DNA from: Streptomyces sp. CB02056
Lineage (GTDB): Bacteria; Actinomycetota; Actinomycetes; Streptomycetales; Streptomycetaceae
NCBI RefSeq assembly: GCF_001905545.1
Contig: NZ_LIPD01000024.1
Location: 68,474 to 111,945, forward strand
Reading direction: 5' to 3'
DNA length: 43,472 nt
Shown one piece after another: positions 14,960 through 22,754 of this stretch (position 1 is its first letter; each line of letters starts with the position of its first letter). A program made the position numbers and the translations under genes. The notes beneath the pieces are model-generated. The model had not been told where the DNA came from. It worked only from the letters and a program-made list of their open reading frames with translations, and did no database searches.

Positions 14960-15466
14960 GTGGCCTCCCCCTCCACCGGCCGTACGGCCGCCCTCAGCCT
15001 GCAACTCTCCCGCGCGCACCAGGACTTGCGTCGCCGCCTCGCCGACCTGCGCGCGAACCTCGGCCGGCCCCGCCCGCACGGCGACGACGACCGGCTCCTC
15101 ACCCACTGCCTGGCCTTCTGCACCGCCCTGACCAACCACCACCAGGGCGAGGACGACGGCCTGTTCGCCCAACTCCTGCGCGAACGCCCCGACCTGGCGC
15201 CGACCATCGCCAAACTCGTCGAGGACCACGGCTTCATCACCGGCATCCTCGCCCGGGTACAGCACCTCGCCGACCAGGCCGCCGGACGGCCCGACGCCGA
15301 CCTGGAGGCGATCGGACGCGAACTCGACGGGCTCGCCGCCATCATGGACTCCCACTTCGGCTACGAGGAACGGGCCATCGGCGCCGCCCTGGACGCCGGG
15401 GTGCGCGACGACGGCTGGTCCGAACCGGTCCTGCGCTTCCGCGCGCCGCGGGACCCGGCACCGTAG
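14960..15466 (+). CDS. Hemerythrin-domain protein
   Basis: 168 residues, all helical. The expected iron ligands are present in order: SRAHQDLRRRLADL (His in helix 1), TNHHQGEDDGLFAQL (HxxxE), VEDHGFITGIL and MDSHFGYEERAIG (HxxxE). It should bind a di-iron centre and sense or store O2, NO or peroxide, or help repair. The GTG at 14960 is chosen because GAAGGGA precedes it and the homologous part begins just after; the frame is open to an ATG at 14879. Its stop codon lies inside the first copy of a 16-base tandem repeat. Confidence 0.85.
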   Translation: MASPSTGRTAALSLQLSRAHQDLRRRLADLRANLGRPRPHGDDDRLLTHCLAFCTALTNHHQGEDDGLFAQLLRERPDLAPTIAKLVEDHGFITGILARVQHLADQAAGRPDADLEAIGRELDGLAAIMDSHFGYEERAIGAALDAGVRDDGWSEPVLRFRAPRDPAP

Positions 15467-15521
15467 AACCCGCGCACCGTAGAACCCGCGCACCGTAGAA
15501 CCCGCGCACCGTAAAACCCGT
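15458..15521. repeat. 16-base tandem repeat, four copies
   Basis: Three perfect head-to-tail copies of GCACCGTAGAACCCGC (15458-15505) and a fourth with two changes (15506-15521), followed by a partial copy. The first copy holds the hemerythrin stop codon TAG, so extra copies do not change the protein. Probably a slippage-prone minisatellite. Confidence 0.9.
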
Positions 15522-15611
15522 CGCACCGTCCGGCCCGCCTTCCCTACACTCGCCACGCGGCCGCGCCCCGACGCGCGGCCCGAACGCGACGACCGTGACG
15601 TACGAGACGGG

Positions 15612-15806
15612 GAGAGGGGGCGGGCGGCCATGCCGAAGCAGAGTGCCGCCGCCCCCTCTCCCGCGTCGCGGTACGAGGTGATCCTGGTGTCCCGCCTCTC
15701 CCGGTGCCCGCTGCGCGGCCGGCACCGGAGCAGTGCCGCCACCGTCTGACACCGGCCCGTGAGGCCGTAAGCCCACTGTGTGGCAACGAATCCGACGGTC
15801 CGTCGG
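15612..15806 (+). promoter_or_regulatory. Structured leader of the EF-G-like gene
   Basis: Several hairpins precede the EF-G-like gene. H1 is a perfect 12-base stem (15612-15623 with 15649-15660) whose left arm is the ribosome-binding site of a 39-codon reading frame and whose right arm is its codons 7-11. H2 is CCGGTGCC/GGCACCGG (15701-15708 and 15721-15728), inside the same frame. H3 is CGGCC/GGCCG (15753-15767). H4 is CCGAC/GTCGG (15792-15806). This resembles leaders in which ribosome position on a short peptide chooses between RNA folds. The mechanism is inferred. Confidence 0.55.
15630..15749 (+). CDS. Candidate 39-residue leader peptide
   Basis: ATG to TGA reading frame starting MPKQSAAAPSP, continuing SRYEVILVSRLSRCPLRG and ending SSAATV. 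It has a very strong ribosome-binding sequence (GGAGAGGGGG) nine bases upstream, yet there is no room for a folded domain. It ends 114 bases before the EF-G-like gene and overlaps the hairpins of the leader, so it is probably a regulatory leader peptide rather than a functional protein. Its middle is Arg/Leu/Val-rich, unlike neighbouring genes. Too short to test by codon bias. Confidence 0.5.
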   Translation: MPKQSAAAPSPASRYEVILVSRLSRCPLRGRHRSSAATV

Positions 15807-15863
15807 CACTGCCGAATCGCGCGCCCACCCACCAGCAGGACCGCCTCGAAAGGCACCCGGGCC

Positions 15864-17930
15864 ATGCGCACCCACACCACCACCGCGAGCACCGCCACCA
15901 CAAGCAGCATCGCCGCCGTCCGCAACCTCGGCATCCTCGCCCACGTCGACGCCGGCAAGACCACCGTCACCGAGCGGATCCTCTACCTCACCGGCACCAC
16001 CCACAAGCGCGGCGAGGTCCACGACGGCACCACCGTCACCGACTTCGACCCCCAGGAACGCGACCGCGGCATCACCATCTTCGCCGCCGCCGTCAGCTGC
16101 GCCTGGGCCGGGCACCGGATCAACCTCATCGACACCCCCGGCCACGTCGACTTCGCCGACGAGGTCGAGCGCTCGCTGCGCGTCCTGGACGGCGCGGTGG
16201 CGGTGTTCGACGCGGTCGCCGGCGTCGAGCCGCAGAGCGAGTCGGTGTGGCGCCAGGCCGAACGCCACGGCGTGCCGCGCATCGCCTTCGTCAACAAGCT
16301 CGACCGGGCCGGCGCCGACCTGGACGCCGCCGTCGGCTCCATCCGCGAACGCCTCCACCCGCGCCCGCTGGCCGTCCAACTGCCCATCGGAGCCGAGGAG
16401 TCGTTCACCGGCGTCGTCGACCTCGTCCACCTGCGCGCCCTCACCTGGCACGAGGACGGCGCCATGGCGCACGGCCCGGTGCCCGCCCACCTCGAAGGCC
16501 CGGCCGCCGAACGCCGCCGCGCCCTGGAGGAGGCCGTCGCCGAACTGCACCCCCGGGCGCTGGAGGAGTTCTGCGCCCACGGAACCGTCGGTGCCGCCAC
16601 CCTCACCGCCGCCCTGCGCGACCTCACCCGCACCGGCGAGGCCGTCGTGGTGCTGTGCGGATCCGCCTACCGCAACCGCGGCATCGAACCGCTCCTGGAC
16701 GCCGCCGTCGCCTACCTGCCCTCCCCGCTCGACGTCCCGCCCACCCGCTCCGCCGACCGTACCCAGCAGCGCGACCCCGACCCCGAACAGCCCCTGACCG
16801 CCCTGGCGTTCAAGGTCACGGCCGCCCCCACCGGGCGCCTCACCCACCTGCGCCTGTACGCCGGCACCCTCCACAAGGGAGCCACCGTGCTCGACACCGC
16901 CACCGGCCGCCGCGAACGCGTCGCCCGCATCCTCACCGTCCTGGCCGACCGCCACACCGAGACCGACCACGCCCGCGCCGGCGACATCGTCGCCGTCGTC
17001 GGCCCCAAGCACACCCGCGTCGGCGCCACCCTGTGCGACCCCGACCACCCGATCCTGCTGGAGGCCCCCGTGAGCGCCGAACCGGTCGTCACCGTCGCCG
17101 TCGAGGCCCGCCGCGCCACCGACACCGACAAGCTGGCCGCGGCCCTCGCCCGCCTGGCCGAGGAGGACCCCTCGCTGCGCGTGGCCACCGACCCCGAGAC
17201 CGGCCAGCGCACCCTGTCCGGACTGGGCGAACTGCACCTGGAGGTCGCGGTGGAGAAGGTCCGGCGCGACAGCGGGATCGAGGCGGTCGTCGGCCGCCCG
17301 CGCGTCGCCCTGCGCGAGGCCCTTGTCGAGGGCGTCACCGGCTTCGTCCACCGGCACGCCAAACAGGACGGCGGCGCCGGCCAGTTCGCCCACCTCGTCC
17401 TCGACGTCCACCCCCTGCCGGACGGCGCCGAAGCGGAGTTCGCGTTCGCCTCCACCGTCACCGGCGGCCGGGTGCCGCGCGAGTACGTGCAGGCCGTCGA
17501 GGCGGGCTGCCGCGACGCCCTGGCCGAAGGACCGCTCGGCGGACACCCGGTCACCGGCGTCGCCGTCACCCTCACCGACGGGGCCACCCACCCCAAGGAC
17601 TCCTCCGAGCTCGCCTTCCGCACCGCCGCCCGCCTCGGCCTGCGCGAGGCCCTGCGCGCCTCGCGGATGCACCTGCTGGAACCGGTCGCGGAGGTGACGG
17701 TCACCGTGCCCGAGGACGCGCTGGGCACCGTCCTCGGCGACCTCGCCGCCCGCCGCGGCCACGTCCGCTCCACCGACCCCGGCCCCGGCGCCACCGCCCG
17801 GGTGGGCGCGCTGGTCCCGCTCGCCGAACTGTTCGGCTACGCGGGCCGCCTGCGCGGCCGCACCCAGGGCCGCGGCACCTTCACCACCCGCCCGGCCGGC
17901 TACGCCCCCGCGCCCACGCCGGCCGGCTGA
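15864..17930 (+). CDS. Elongation factor G paralogue (translational GTPase)
   Basis: 688 residues, full length for EF-G. G1 AHVDAGKTT (26-34), G2 RGITI, G3 DTPGHVDFADEVERSLRVLD, G4 NKLD and G5 CGSAY are intact. Domains II-V follow, with domain IV THPKDSSELAF retaining the tip His and domain V ending in GRGTFTT. The switch and VAGVEPQSESVWRQA segments are EF-G-like, not Tet(M)-like. The Thr-rich N-terminus and many substitutions suggest a paralogue of the housekeeping factor, like the second EF-G (fusB) of streptomycetes. It is a single gene with a structured leader. The role may be stress translation or ribosome rescue; this is inferred. Confidence 0.88.
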   Translation: MRTHTTTASTATTSSIAAVRNLGILAHVDAGKTTVTERILYLTGTTHKRGEVHDGTTVTDFDPQERDRGITIFAAAVSCAWAGHRINLIDTPGHVDFADEVERSLRVLDGAVAVFDAVAGVEPQSESVWRQAERHGVPRIAFVNKLDRAGADLDAAVGSIRERLHPRPLAVQLPIGAEESFTGVVDLVHLRALTWHEDGAMAHGPVPAHLEGPAAERRRALEEAVAELHPRALEEFCAHGTVGAATLTAALRDLTRTGEAVVVLCGSAYRNRGIEPLLDAAVAYLPSPLDVPPTRSADRTQQRDPDPEQPLTALAFKVTAAPTGRLTHLRLYAGTLHKGATVLDTATGRRERVARILTVLADRHTETDHARAGDIVAVVGPKHTRVGATLCDPDHPILLEAPVSAEPVVTVAVEARRATDTDKLAAALARLAEEDPSLRVATDPETGQRTLSGLGELHLEVAVEKVRRDSGIEAVVGRPRVALREALVEGVTGFVHRHAKQDGGAGQFAHLVLDVHPLPDGAEAEFAFASTVTGGRVPREYVQAVEAGCRDALAEGPLGGHPVTGVAVTLTDGATHPKDSSELAFRTAARLGLREALRASRMHLLEPVAEVTVTVPEDALGTVLGDLAARRGHVRSTDPGPGATARVGALVPLAELFGYAGRLRGRTQGRGTFTTRPAGYAPAPTPAG

Positions 17931-17938
17931 GCCCGTCG

Positions 17939-17970
17939 CCCGGCCCCGCCGTCCCCACGGCGGGGCCGGG
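17939..17970. terminator. Bidirectional terminator
   Basis: Perfect 13-base stem CCCGGCCCCGCCG / CGGCGGGGCCGGG with loop TCCCCA. It lies between converging EF-G-like and epimerase genes. Confidence 0.8.
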
Positions 17971-17999
17971 CCCGCCTTCCCGCGGCGGGGTCGGCCCAG

Positions 18000-18851
18000 T
18001 TACAGCGCCCCGGCGTCGGCCGCCGCCCACGCCGACGGGTACAGCGGACGCCAGCCCAGCTCCCGGCGCGCCGCCGCCGTCGACACCTGCCCCTCCCACG
18101 GGTCGAACGGGGCGTCCGGCGAACCACCGGGGTGGACCCGCCCGTTGAGCGCGTACAGGTCCCAGGCCGTCAGTGGCGCGTTGTCGCCGACGTTGTACGT
18201 GCGCCCCTCGACGCCGGGCACCGTCACCGCGCGCCACAGCGCCCGCGCCACGTCCGCGTGGTGCACCACCGCCAGGCGCTGGTGCGCGGGCCAGTGCGCC
18301 GCCCAGTTCAGCGACTGCGCCAGGTGCGGATCGCCGTCCCCGTACACGAACGCCAACCGGGCCACCACCAGCGGCAGTTCGTCCCCGAGCGCGCGCAGCC
18401 CCTCCTCCGCCCGCGCCTTGGACGCCGCGTACACCCCCCACGCCGGATCCGGCGCCGTCCGGTCGCCCTCCACGGCGGGGCGGCCCAGCCCCCGCCCGTA
18501 CACCAGGTTGGTACTGGTGTGGACGAACCGCGCGACCCCGGCCTTCGCCGCCTCCCTCCCCAGCGCCACCGCCGCGTCCCGGTTGACCGCCCACGCCGTC
18601 TCGTCCGGCACCCCGCGCAGCGCCGCCGCCACGTTCAGCACCACGTTGGCCCCGTCCAACGCCCGTGCCCGGTCGCCCTGTTCGCACAGGTCGCCGACCA
18701 CCACCTCCACCCCGTCCAGGCCCCGCGCCCTCGCCGCGTCGCGCACCAGCACCCGCACCGAGGAGCCCTCCGCTCCCGCCCACCGCACCAGCCGCGGCAC
18801 CAGCCGACTGCCCACCGAACCCGTCGCGCCCGTCACCAGGATCTTCGCCAT
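18000..18851 (-). CDS. NAD-dependent epimerase/dehydratase (extended SDR)
   Basis: 283 residues. Cofactor motif VTGATGSVGSRLV at the N-terminus, VVVGDLCEQ (Asp binding adenine), HTSTNLVYG with the catalytic Thr, and YAASK as the Tyr/Lys pair. The C-terminal half (VVHHADVARALWRAVTVPG; GRTYNVGDNAPLTAWDL) is that of sugar-nucleotide epimerase-like proteins, though it is short and may act on other substrates. The start at 18851 has GGAGGAG upstream. A symmetric site 84 bases upstream also occurs before the XRE gene at 19,722, which probably controls it. Confidence 0.88.
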   Translation of the reverse strand: MAKILVTGATGSVGSRLVPRLVRWAGAEGSSVRVLVRDAARARGLDGVEVVVGDLCEQGDRARALDGANVVLNVAAALRGVPDETAWAVNRDAAVALGREAAKAGVARFVHTSTNLVYGRGLGRPAVEGDRTAPDPAWGVYAASKARAEEGLRALGDELPLVVARLAFVYGDGDPHLAQSLNWAAHWPAHQRLAVVHHADVARALWRAVTVPGVEGRTYNVGDNAPLTAWDLYALNGRVHPGGSPDAPFDPWEGQVSTAAARRELGWRPLYPSAWAAADAGAL

Positions 18852-18934
18852 CGCCCGTCTCCTCCAGGGAGTCGCTTCCTCCGACGCCCACCACCCTGCC
18901 CGCGGCGCGAGGGGCGCGGCAGAGACCTCCCGAT

Positions 18935-18955
18935 CCAGGGACCGCCGATCCCTGG
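18935..18955 (-). promoter_or_regulatory. Shared operator, epimerase copy
   Basis: CCAGGGA and TCCCTGG arms separated by the 7-base spacer CCGCCGA. It matches the site at 19,665-19,691 in arms and spacer (CCGSCGA). Position: 84-104 bases upstream of the epimerase start. Confidence 0.7.
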
Positions 18956-19032
18956 CTGGGGCCACGGGGCGCCCGGGCGGGCTCCCGGCCGCCGACACCC
19001 GCCGACGCCCGCACCGACCGCCGGGAGCCAGG

Positions 19033-19563
19033 TCAGCGGACGGCGGGCTCCCGCGGGCCGGGGCGGCCGTCACCGTAGGCGCCGGCCATGGGGGAGGAGC
19101 CGGTGGTGAGGAAGTCGTGGATCGCCACCAGGTAGACGGCGCGCTCCACGGTGCCCTCGCCACCCGTGTCGAGGGCGTCGAACGCTGCGGCGGCCCCCTC
19201 CGGCGGGTTGCCGCTCGCCGCGCGCAGCCGGGCGAACTCCCCTCGGGTCACACGCCCGTCGCCGTCGCCGTCGGCGAGGTCGAACAGCGAGCCGAGCGCA
19301 GGCCGACAGGTCTCCTCGAAGGCCTCGTGACCGGCCCAGGCGCGGTACTCCTCGAAGGTGACGCCGCCGTCCCCGTCTCCGTCCATCTGCCGGAAGACCT
19401 CCTCGTGGGTCGCGCGGGCCGCGGCCACCGGCGGGTCGTGCGGGCCGCGCCCGAAGGCCGAGGCCGCCCGGTCGACCCGGGCGAGGTACTCGTCGTGGGA
19501 GATCACGCCGTCGCCGTCGGTGTCCAGCATCGCGAAGATACGGCGCTTCGCCTCGTCCGACAT
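19033..19563 (-). CDS. EF-hand calcium-binding protein
   Basis: 176 residues with four EF-hand positions. DTDGDGVISHDE (about 14-25), DGDGDGGVTFEE (about 61-72) and DGDGDGRVTRGE (about 98-109) are canonical calcium loops. The fourth, DTGGEGTVERAV, lacks the last acidic ligand and is probably inactive. The arrangement resembles calerythrin-type bacterial proteins. It has no signal peptide, so it should act in the cytoplasm as a calcium buffer or sensor. It lies between the epimerase and the XRE gene, but no shared operator is seen directly before it. Confidence 0.9.
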   Translation of the reverse strand: MSDEAKRRIFAMLDTDGDGVISHDEYLARVDRAASAFGRGPHDPPVAAARATHEEVFRQMDGDGDGGVTFEEYRAWAGHEAFEETCRPALGSLFDLADGDGDGRVTRGEFARLRAASGNPPEGAAAAFDALDTGGEGTVERAVYLVAIHDFLTTGSSPMAGAYGDGRPGPREPAVR

Positions 19564-19664
19564 CCCGTCACCATCCGTTCTCTCAGGGGAAGTTCTGCCG
19601 GTCCACGCTACCGGCGGGACGCGCGCGGGCCGGGAAGGCGCGGCGCGGGAGCCCGGCGTCCCGG

Positions 19665-19691
19665 CAGCCGGGGACCGGCGATCCCTGGCTG
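19665..19691. promoter_or_regulatory. Shared operator, XRE copy
   Basis: Arms CAGCCGGGGA and TCCCTGGCTG (one mismatch) with spacer CCGGCGA, centred about 44 bases before the XRE start. It is the same motif as at 18,935-18,955. Confidence 0.7.
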
Positions 19692-19721
19692 CGCCGCGCC
19701 CCGGCGGGCCATGCTGGGGGC

Positions 19722-20561
19722 ATGATCGACCGAACGGCGCTGGCCGACTTCCTCACCCGGGCCCGGGCCCGGCTCACCCCCGCCGACCTCGGGCTGCCGC
19801 CCGGGGCGCGGCGGCGCACACCCGGACTGCGCAGGGAGGAGGTGGCACAGGTCGCCGGGCTGTCCGTCGACTACTACGCGCGCCTGGAACAGCGCCGCGG
19901 CCCTCAGCCCTCACCGCAGCTGCTCGCCGCCCTGGCCCGGGCCCTGCGGCTGAGCGAGGACGAACGCGACCACCTGTTCCGCCTCGTCGGGCACGAGCCC
20001 CCGCGCCGGCACGGCCCGCTCGGCCACGTGCGCCCCGGACTGCTGCTCATCCTCGACCGGCTGCACGACACGCCCGCCCAGGTGGTCTCCGACCTCGGCG
20101 ACGTCCTCGCGCAGAACGCCATGTCGGCCGCCCTGTTCGGGGACCACGCCGCCCTGGCGCCCGAGCGCCGCAACCTCCTGCTGCGCTGGTTCACCGACCC
20201 CGACACCCGCACGCTGTTCCCCGCCGAGGACCACGAGGACCTCGCCCGCGCCCACGTCGCCGCCCTGCGCGCCGCCCGCACCGCCCGCCCCGGCGACCGC
20301 CGCGCCGCCGAACTCCTCGACGAACTCCTCGCCGACGGCGGCGAGTTCACCGCCTACTGGGAACGCCACGAGGTCGCCCGGCGGCGCAGCGGCCGCAAAC
20401 GGCTCCTGCACCCGGTGGTCGGGCCGCTGGACCTGGAGTGCGAGGTGCTGGCCGCCGGCGGCGAGGACCAGCTGCTGCTGGTGCACACCGCCGCGCCCGG
20501 CAGCGACTCCGCCTCCCGCCTGGAACTGCTGCGCGTCGTCGGCGCCCCCGCCCCCGCCTGA
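19722..20561 (+). CDS. XRE-family regulator with MmyB-like C-terminal domain
   Basis: 279 residues. The N-terminal XRE helix-turn-helix reads PGLRREEVAQVAGLSVDYYA then RLEQRRGPQPSPQLLAALA, a very common actinomycete form. From about residue 100, a larger domain (MSAALFGDHAALAPERRNLL, RWFTDPDTRTLFP) matches the MmyB-like ligand-binding (PAS-like) domain. The last part, PVVGPLDLECEVLAA, is also typical. It likely represses itself and the nearby epimerase through the shared operator, relieved by an unknown ligand. Confidence 0.9.
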   Translation: MIDRTALADFLTRARARLTPADLGLPPGARRRTPGLRREEVAQVAGLSVDYYARLEQRRGPQPSPQLLAALARALRLSEDERDHLFRLVGHEPPRRHGPLGHVRPGLLLILDRLHDTPAQVVSDLGDVLAQNAMSAALFGDHAALAPERRNLLLRWFTDPDTRTLFPAEDHEDLARAHVAALRAARTARPGDRRAAELLDELLADGGEFTAYWERHEVARRRSGRKRLLHPVVGPLDLECEVLAAGGEDQLLLVHTAAPGSDSASRLELLRVVGAPAPA

Positions 20562-20665
20562 CGCCCGCACCGGCATCGGAAGGCCCCGCTGCGCGACGAG
20601 GCGGGCCGGGGCCCGTAGGCTGGGCCGGGCCGTGACGGCACAGACCGTCACCAGAGCGCACAAAG

Positions 20666-20715
20666 CGACCGACCGACAGATCGACCGACCGACAGATCGA
20701 CCGATCGACCGATCG
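20666..20715. repeat. 4-base microsatellite
   Basis: Twelve tetramers of CGAC, CGAT or AGAT, including two exact copies of the 16-base unit made of CGAC x3 plus AGAT. It ends 34 bases before the metallopeptidase start, in its probable leader. Likely slippage; no function is evident. Confidence 0.8.
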
Positions 20716-20749
20716 CCAGAGACCGACAGAAGCGGGCAGGCAGGGGCAC

Positions 20750-21655
20750 ATGCAGTTCGACGACCAGGGCGACCTCGACACCTCGCAGGTGGACGACCGG
20801 CGCGGCATCCCGGGCGGGAAGGTCGCCATCGGCGGCGGGGCCGTGGGCCTGCTCGCGGTGCTGTTCGCGGTCGTCCTCGGCGTCGACCCGCAGCTGCTGG
20901 GCCTGTCCTCCGGCTCCGGCTCCTCCGGCTCCTCCACCGGCACCCGCACCGCCGGCGAGGTGCAGCAGGCCTGCAAGACCGGCGCCGACGCCAACAAGCG
21001 TCAGGACTGCCGGATCGTGGCCGTCACCAACAGCCTCCAGGAGTTCTGGCGCACCGAGCTGCCGCGCGCCGCCAAGATCCCGTACAAGAACGCCGAGACG
21101 GTGCTGTTCACCGGCCAGGTCTCCACCGCCTGCGGGCCGGCGACCTCGGCGGTGGGCCCGTTCTACTGCCCCGGCGACAAGAAGGCCTACTTCGACCTGG
21201 GCTTCTTCAACGAGCTGTCCGCCCGTTTCGGCGCCAAGGGCGGCCCGTTCGCCGAGTCCTACGTCGTCGCCCACGAGTACGGCCACCACATCCAGACCCT
21301 CACCGGCGCCATGCAGAAGGTCGGCAACGACCGCCAGGGCGCCGCCAGCGGCTCGGTGCGCCTGGAGCTGCAGGCCGACTGCTACGCCGGGGTGTGGGCG
21401 CACCACGCCACCACCACCCCGCAGGCCTCCACCGGCCGTCCGCTGATCGCCTCGCTCACCGACCAGGACATCGCCCAGGGCCTGGACGCGGCCGCCGCGG
21501 TCGGCGACGACCGCATCCAGCAGCAGGCCACCGGCCGGATCAACCCGGAGGCCTGGACGCACGGCTCCGCCGAGCAGCGCAAGGCCTGGTTCACCACCGG
21601 CTACCGCGGCGGCGACTTCGCCCAGTGCGACACCTTCTCGGCCGCCAAGCTGTAG
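20750..21655 (+). CDS. Neutral zinc metallopeptidase (YpfJ-type), membrane anchored
   Basis: 301 residues. The N-terminal cytoplasmic tail and one membrane segment (about 24-46) are followed by a Ser/Gly linker. Then comes a zincin domain with HEYGHH at residue 175 and a downstream ELQADCYAGVWAHH segment supplying a further Glu ligand. FYCPGDKKAYFD and the C-terminal region TTGYRGGDFAQCDTF are characteristic of the putative neutral zinc metallopeptidase family (YpfJ/KPN_02809). It faces outside the cell. Pairs of Cys suggest disulfides. The natural substrate is unknown. It converges with the LysR gene. Confidence 0.9.
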   Translation: MQFDDQGDLDTSQVDDRRGIPGGKVAIGGGAVGLLAVLFAVVLGVDPQLLGLSSGSGSSGSSTGTRTAGEVQQACKTGADANKRQDCRIVAVTNSLQEFWRTELPRAAKIPYKNAETVLFTGQVSTACGPATSAVGPFYCPGDKKAYFDLGFFNELSARFGAKGGPFAESYVVAHEYGHHIQTLTGAMQKVGNDRQGAASGSVRLELQADCYAGVWAHHATTTPQASTGRPLIASLTDQDIAQGLDAAAAVGDDRIQQQATGRINPEAWTHGSAEQRKAWFTTGYRGGDFAQCDTFSAAKL

Positions 21656-21705
21656 CACCACCGCCCGCGAGGACCGGCCGCGACGTCCGCCCGCGGGGCC
21701 CGTCG

Positions 21706-22617
21706 TCAGAAGCTCCGCTGCGCCTGCCCGCTCCGCGCCCAGTCCCAGCCCGCGATCGCCTCGCGCAGCCGGCGGGCGCCGGCGGGCAGGCGCGTGTCCG
21801 AGGCCCAGAACAGGGTCAGGGAGCGCCGGCAGTCGGGGTCGTCGACGCCGACCCACACCAGCGGCAGGCGGGTGGCGGTGCGCCGGGAGAGCGCGGGCAC
21901 CAGGCCGATGCCCAGGCCCGCGCTGATCAGCTCGGCGATGGCGCCGGCCTCGTCGCTCTCGCAGACGATCCGCGGCTCCAGGCCGCGGGCGGCGAACAGC
22001 CGCTCCAGCAGGCGGCGCTGCCAGTGCCCGGGGCGGGCGGCGATGAACGGCTGGCCGGCGAGGTCGTCGACGCCGACCGCGGTGCGCCCGGCCAGCGGGT
22101 GGCCGGGGGCGACGGCCAGCCCCACCTCCTCGTCCAGCAGCAGCACCGACTCCAGGCCCTCGGCGGTGATCGGCTGGGAGACGACGGCGAGGTCGACGTC
22201 CTGGGCCCGCAGCCGCCGGGCCGTCTCCCGCGCGGGCAGCTGGTGCAGTTCGACCTCCACCCCCGGGTGGCCGCGCTTGAACGCGGCCAGCGGCCCGCTG
22301 AAGGCCAGGAAGGTCTCCGAGGCCAGCCGCACCGTGCCCAGCCCCTGCCCGGCGGCCTCCGCCACCGCCCGCCGGCCCGCCTCCAGCTCGCCGAGCGAAC
22401 GCTCGACGTAGCCGCGGAACAGCTGCCCGGCCGCGTTCAGCCGCAGCCGCCCGCCGCGCTCGAACAGCGGGGTGCCCAGCTCGGCCTCCAGCCGGGCGAT
22501 GGAGCGGCTCAACGACGGCTGGGCGACGCGCAGTTCCTCCGCCGCCCGGCTCAGGTGCTCCAGCCGCGCCACCGCCAGGAACTGCGCGAGCGTGTTCAGG
22601 TCCACGAAAGCCCCCAT
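21706..22617 (-). CDS. LysR-family transcriptional regulator
   Basis: 303 residues. The N-terminal LysR winged helix is standard: LAQFLAVARLEHLSRAAEEL, then RVAQPSLSRSIARLEAELGT and LFERGGRLRLNAAG. An effector domain of the PBP-II fold follows (VELHQLPARETARRLRAQDV, LLDEEVGLAVAPGHPLAG). The start at 22617 is chosen by weak GGGG; a GTG 12 bases inside is a good alternative because homologues commonly begin at the DLNTL position. Its effector is unknown. It diverges from the membrane protein/multicopper oxidase operon, its likely target. Confidence 0.88.
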   Translation of the reverse strand: MGAFVDLNTLAQFLAVARLEHLSRAAEELRVAQPSLSRSIARLEAELGTPLFERGGRLRLNAAGQLFRGYVERSLGELEAGRRAVAEAAGQGLGTVRLASETFLAFSGPLAAFKRGHPGVEVELHQLPARETARRLRAQDVDLAVVSQPITAEGLESVLLLDEEVGLAVAPGHPLAGRTAVGVDDLAGQPFIAARPGHWQRRLLERLFAARGLEPRIVCESDEAGAIAELISAGLGIGLVPALSRRTATRLPLVWVGVDDPDCRRSLTLFWASDTRLPAGARRLREAIAGWDWARSGQAQRSF

Positions 22618-22754
22618 GCCCCAGCGGTCATAACGCCATAGCAATATTGATCTTAGACAGGATAGCCGGGCGGACATAGCGTCAGGGACGGGCCGCACAC
22701 CGCCCGCAGCGATGCGCCGGCCCGGACGCCCTGTACGAGGAAGGACCCCGCGCC
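22618..22754. promoter_or_regulatory. Divergent LysR control region
   Basis: AT-rich for the window, with the palindrome CAATATTG (22642-22649) and ATAGC repeats nearby, placed between the divergent LysR and membrane-protein starts. A LysR site with T-N11-A geometry is expected here; I cannot fix its exact bases. Confidence 0.45.

Noticed and set aside
15458..15521. Possible CRISPR array
   Set aside because: The units are contiguous 16-mers with no spacers, and no cas genes are present.
15342..17762. 806-residue minus-strand reading frame opposite the EF-G-like gene
   Set aside because: The plus frame carries all GTPase motifs; the minus frame is Gly/Val/Asp low-complexity shadow.
15864..17930. 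Identity as a Tet(M)-type tetracycline-resistance protein
   Set aside because: The segment after G3 (AVAVFDAVAGVEPQSE) and the domain IV tip are those of EF-G, not of ribosomal protection proteins.
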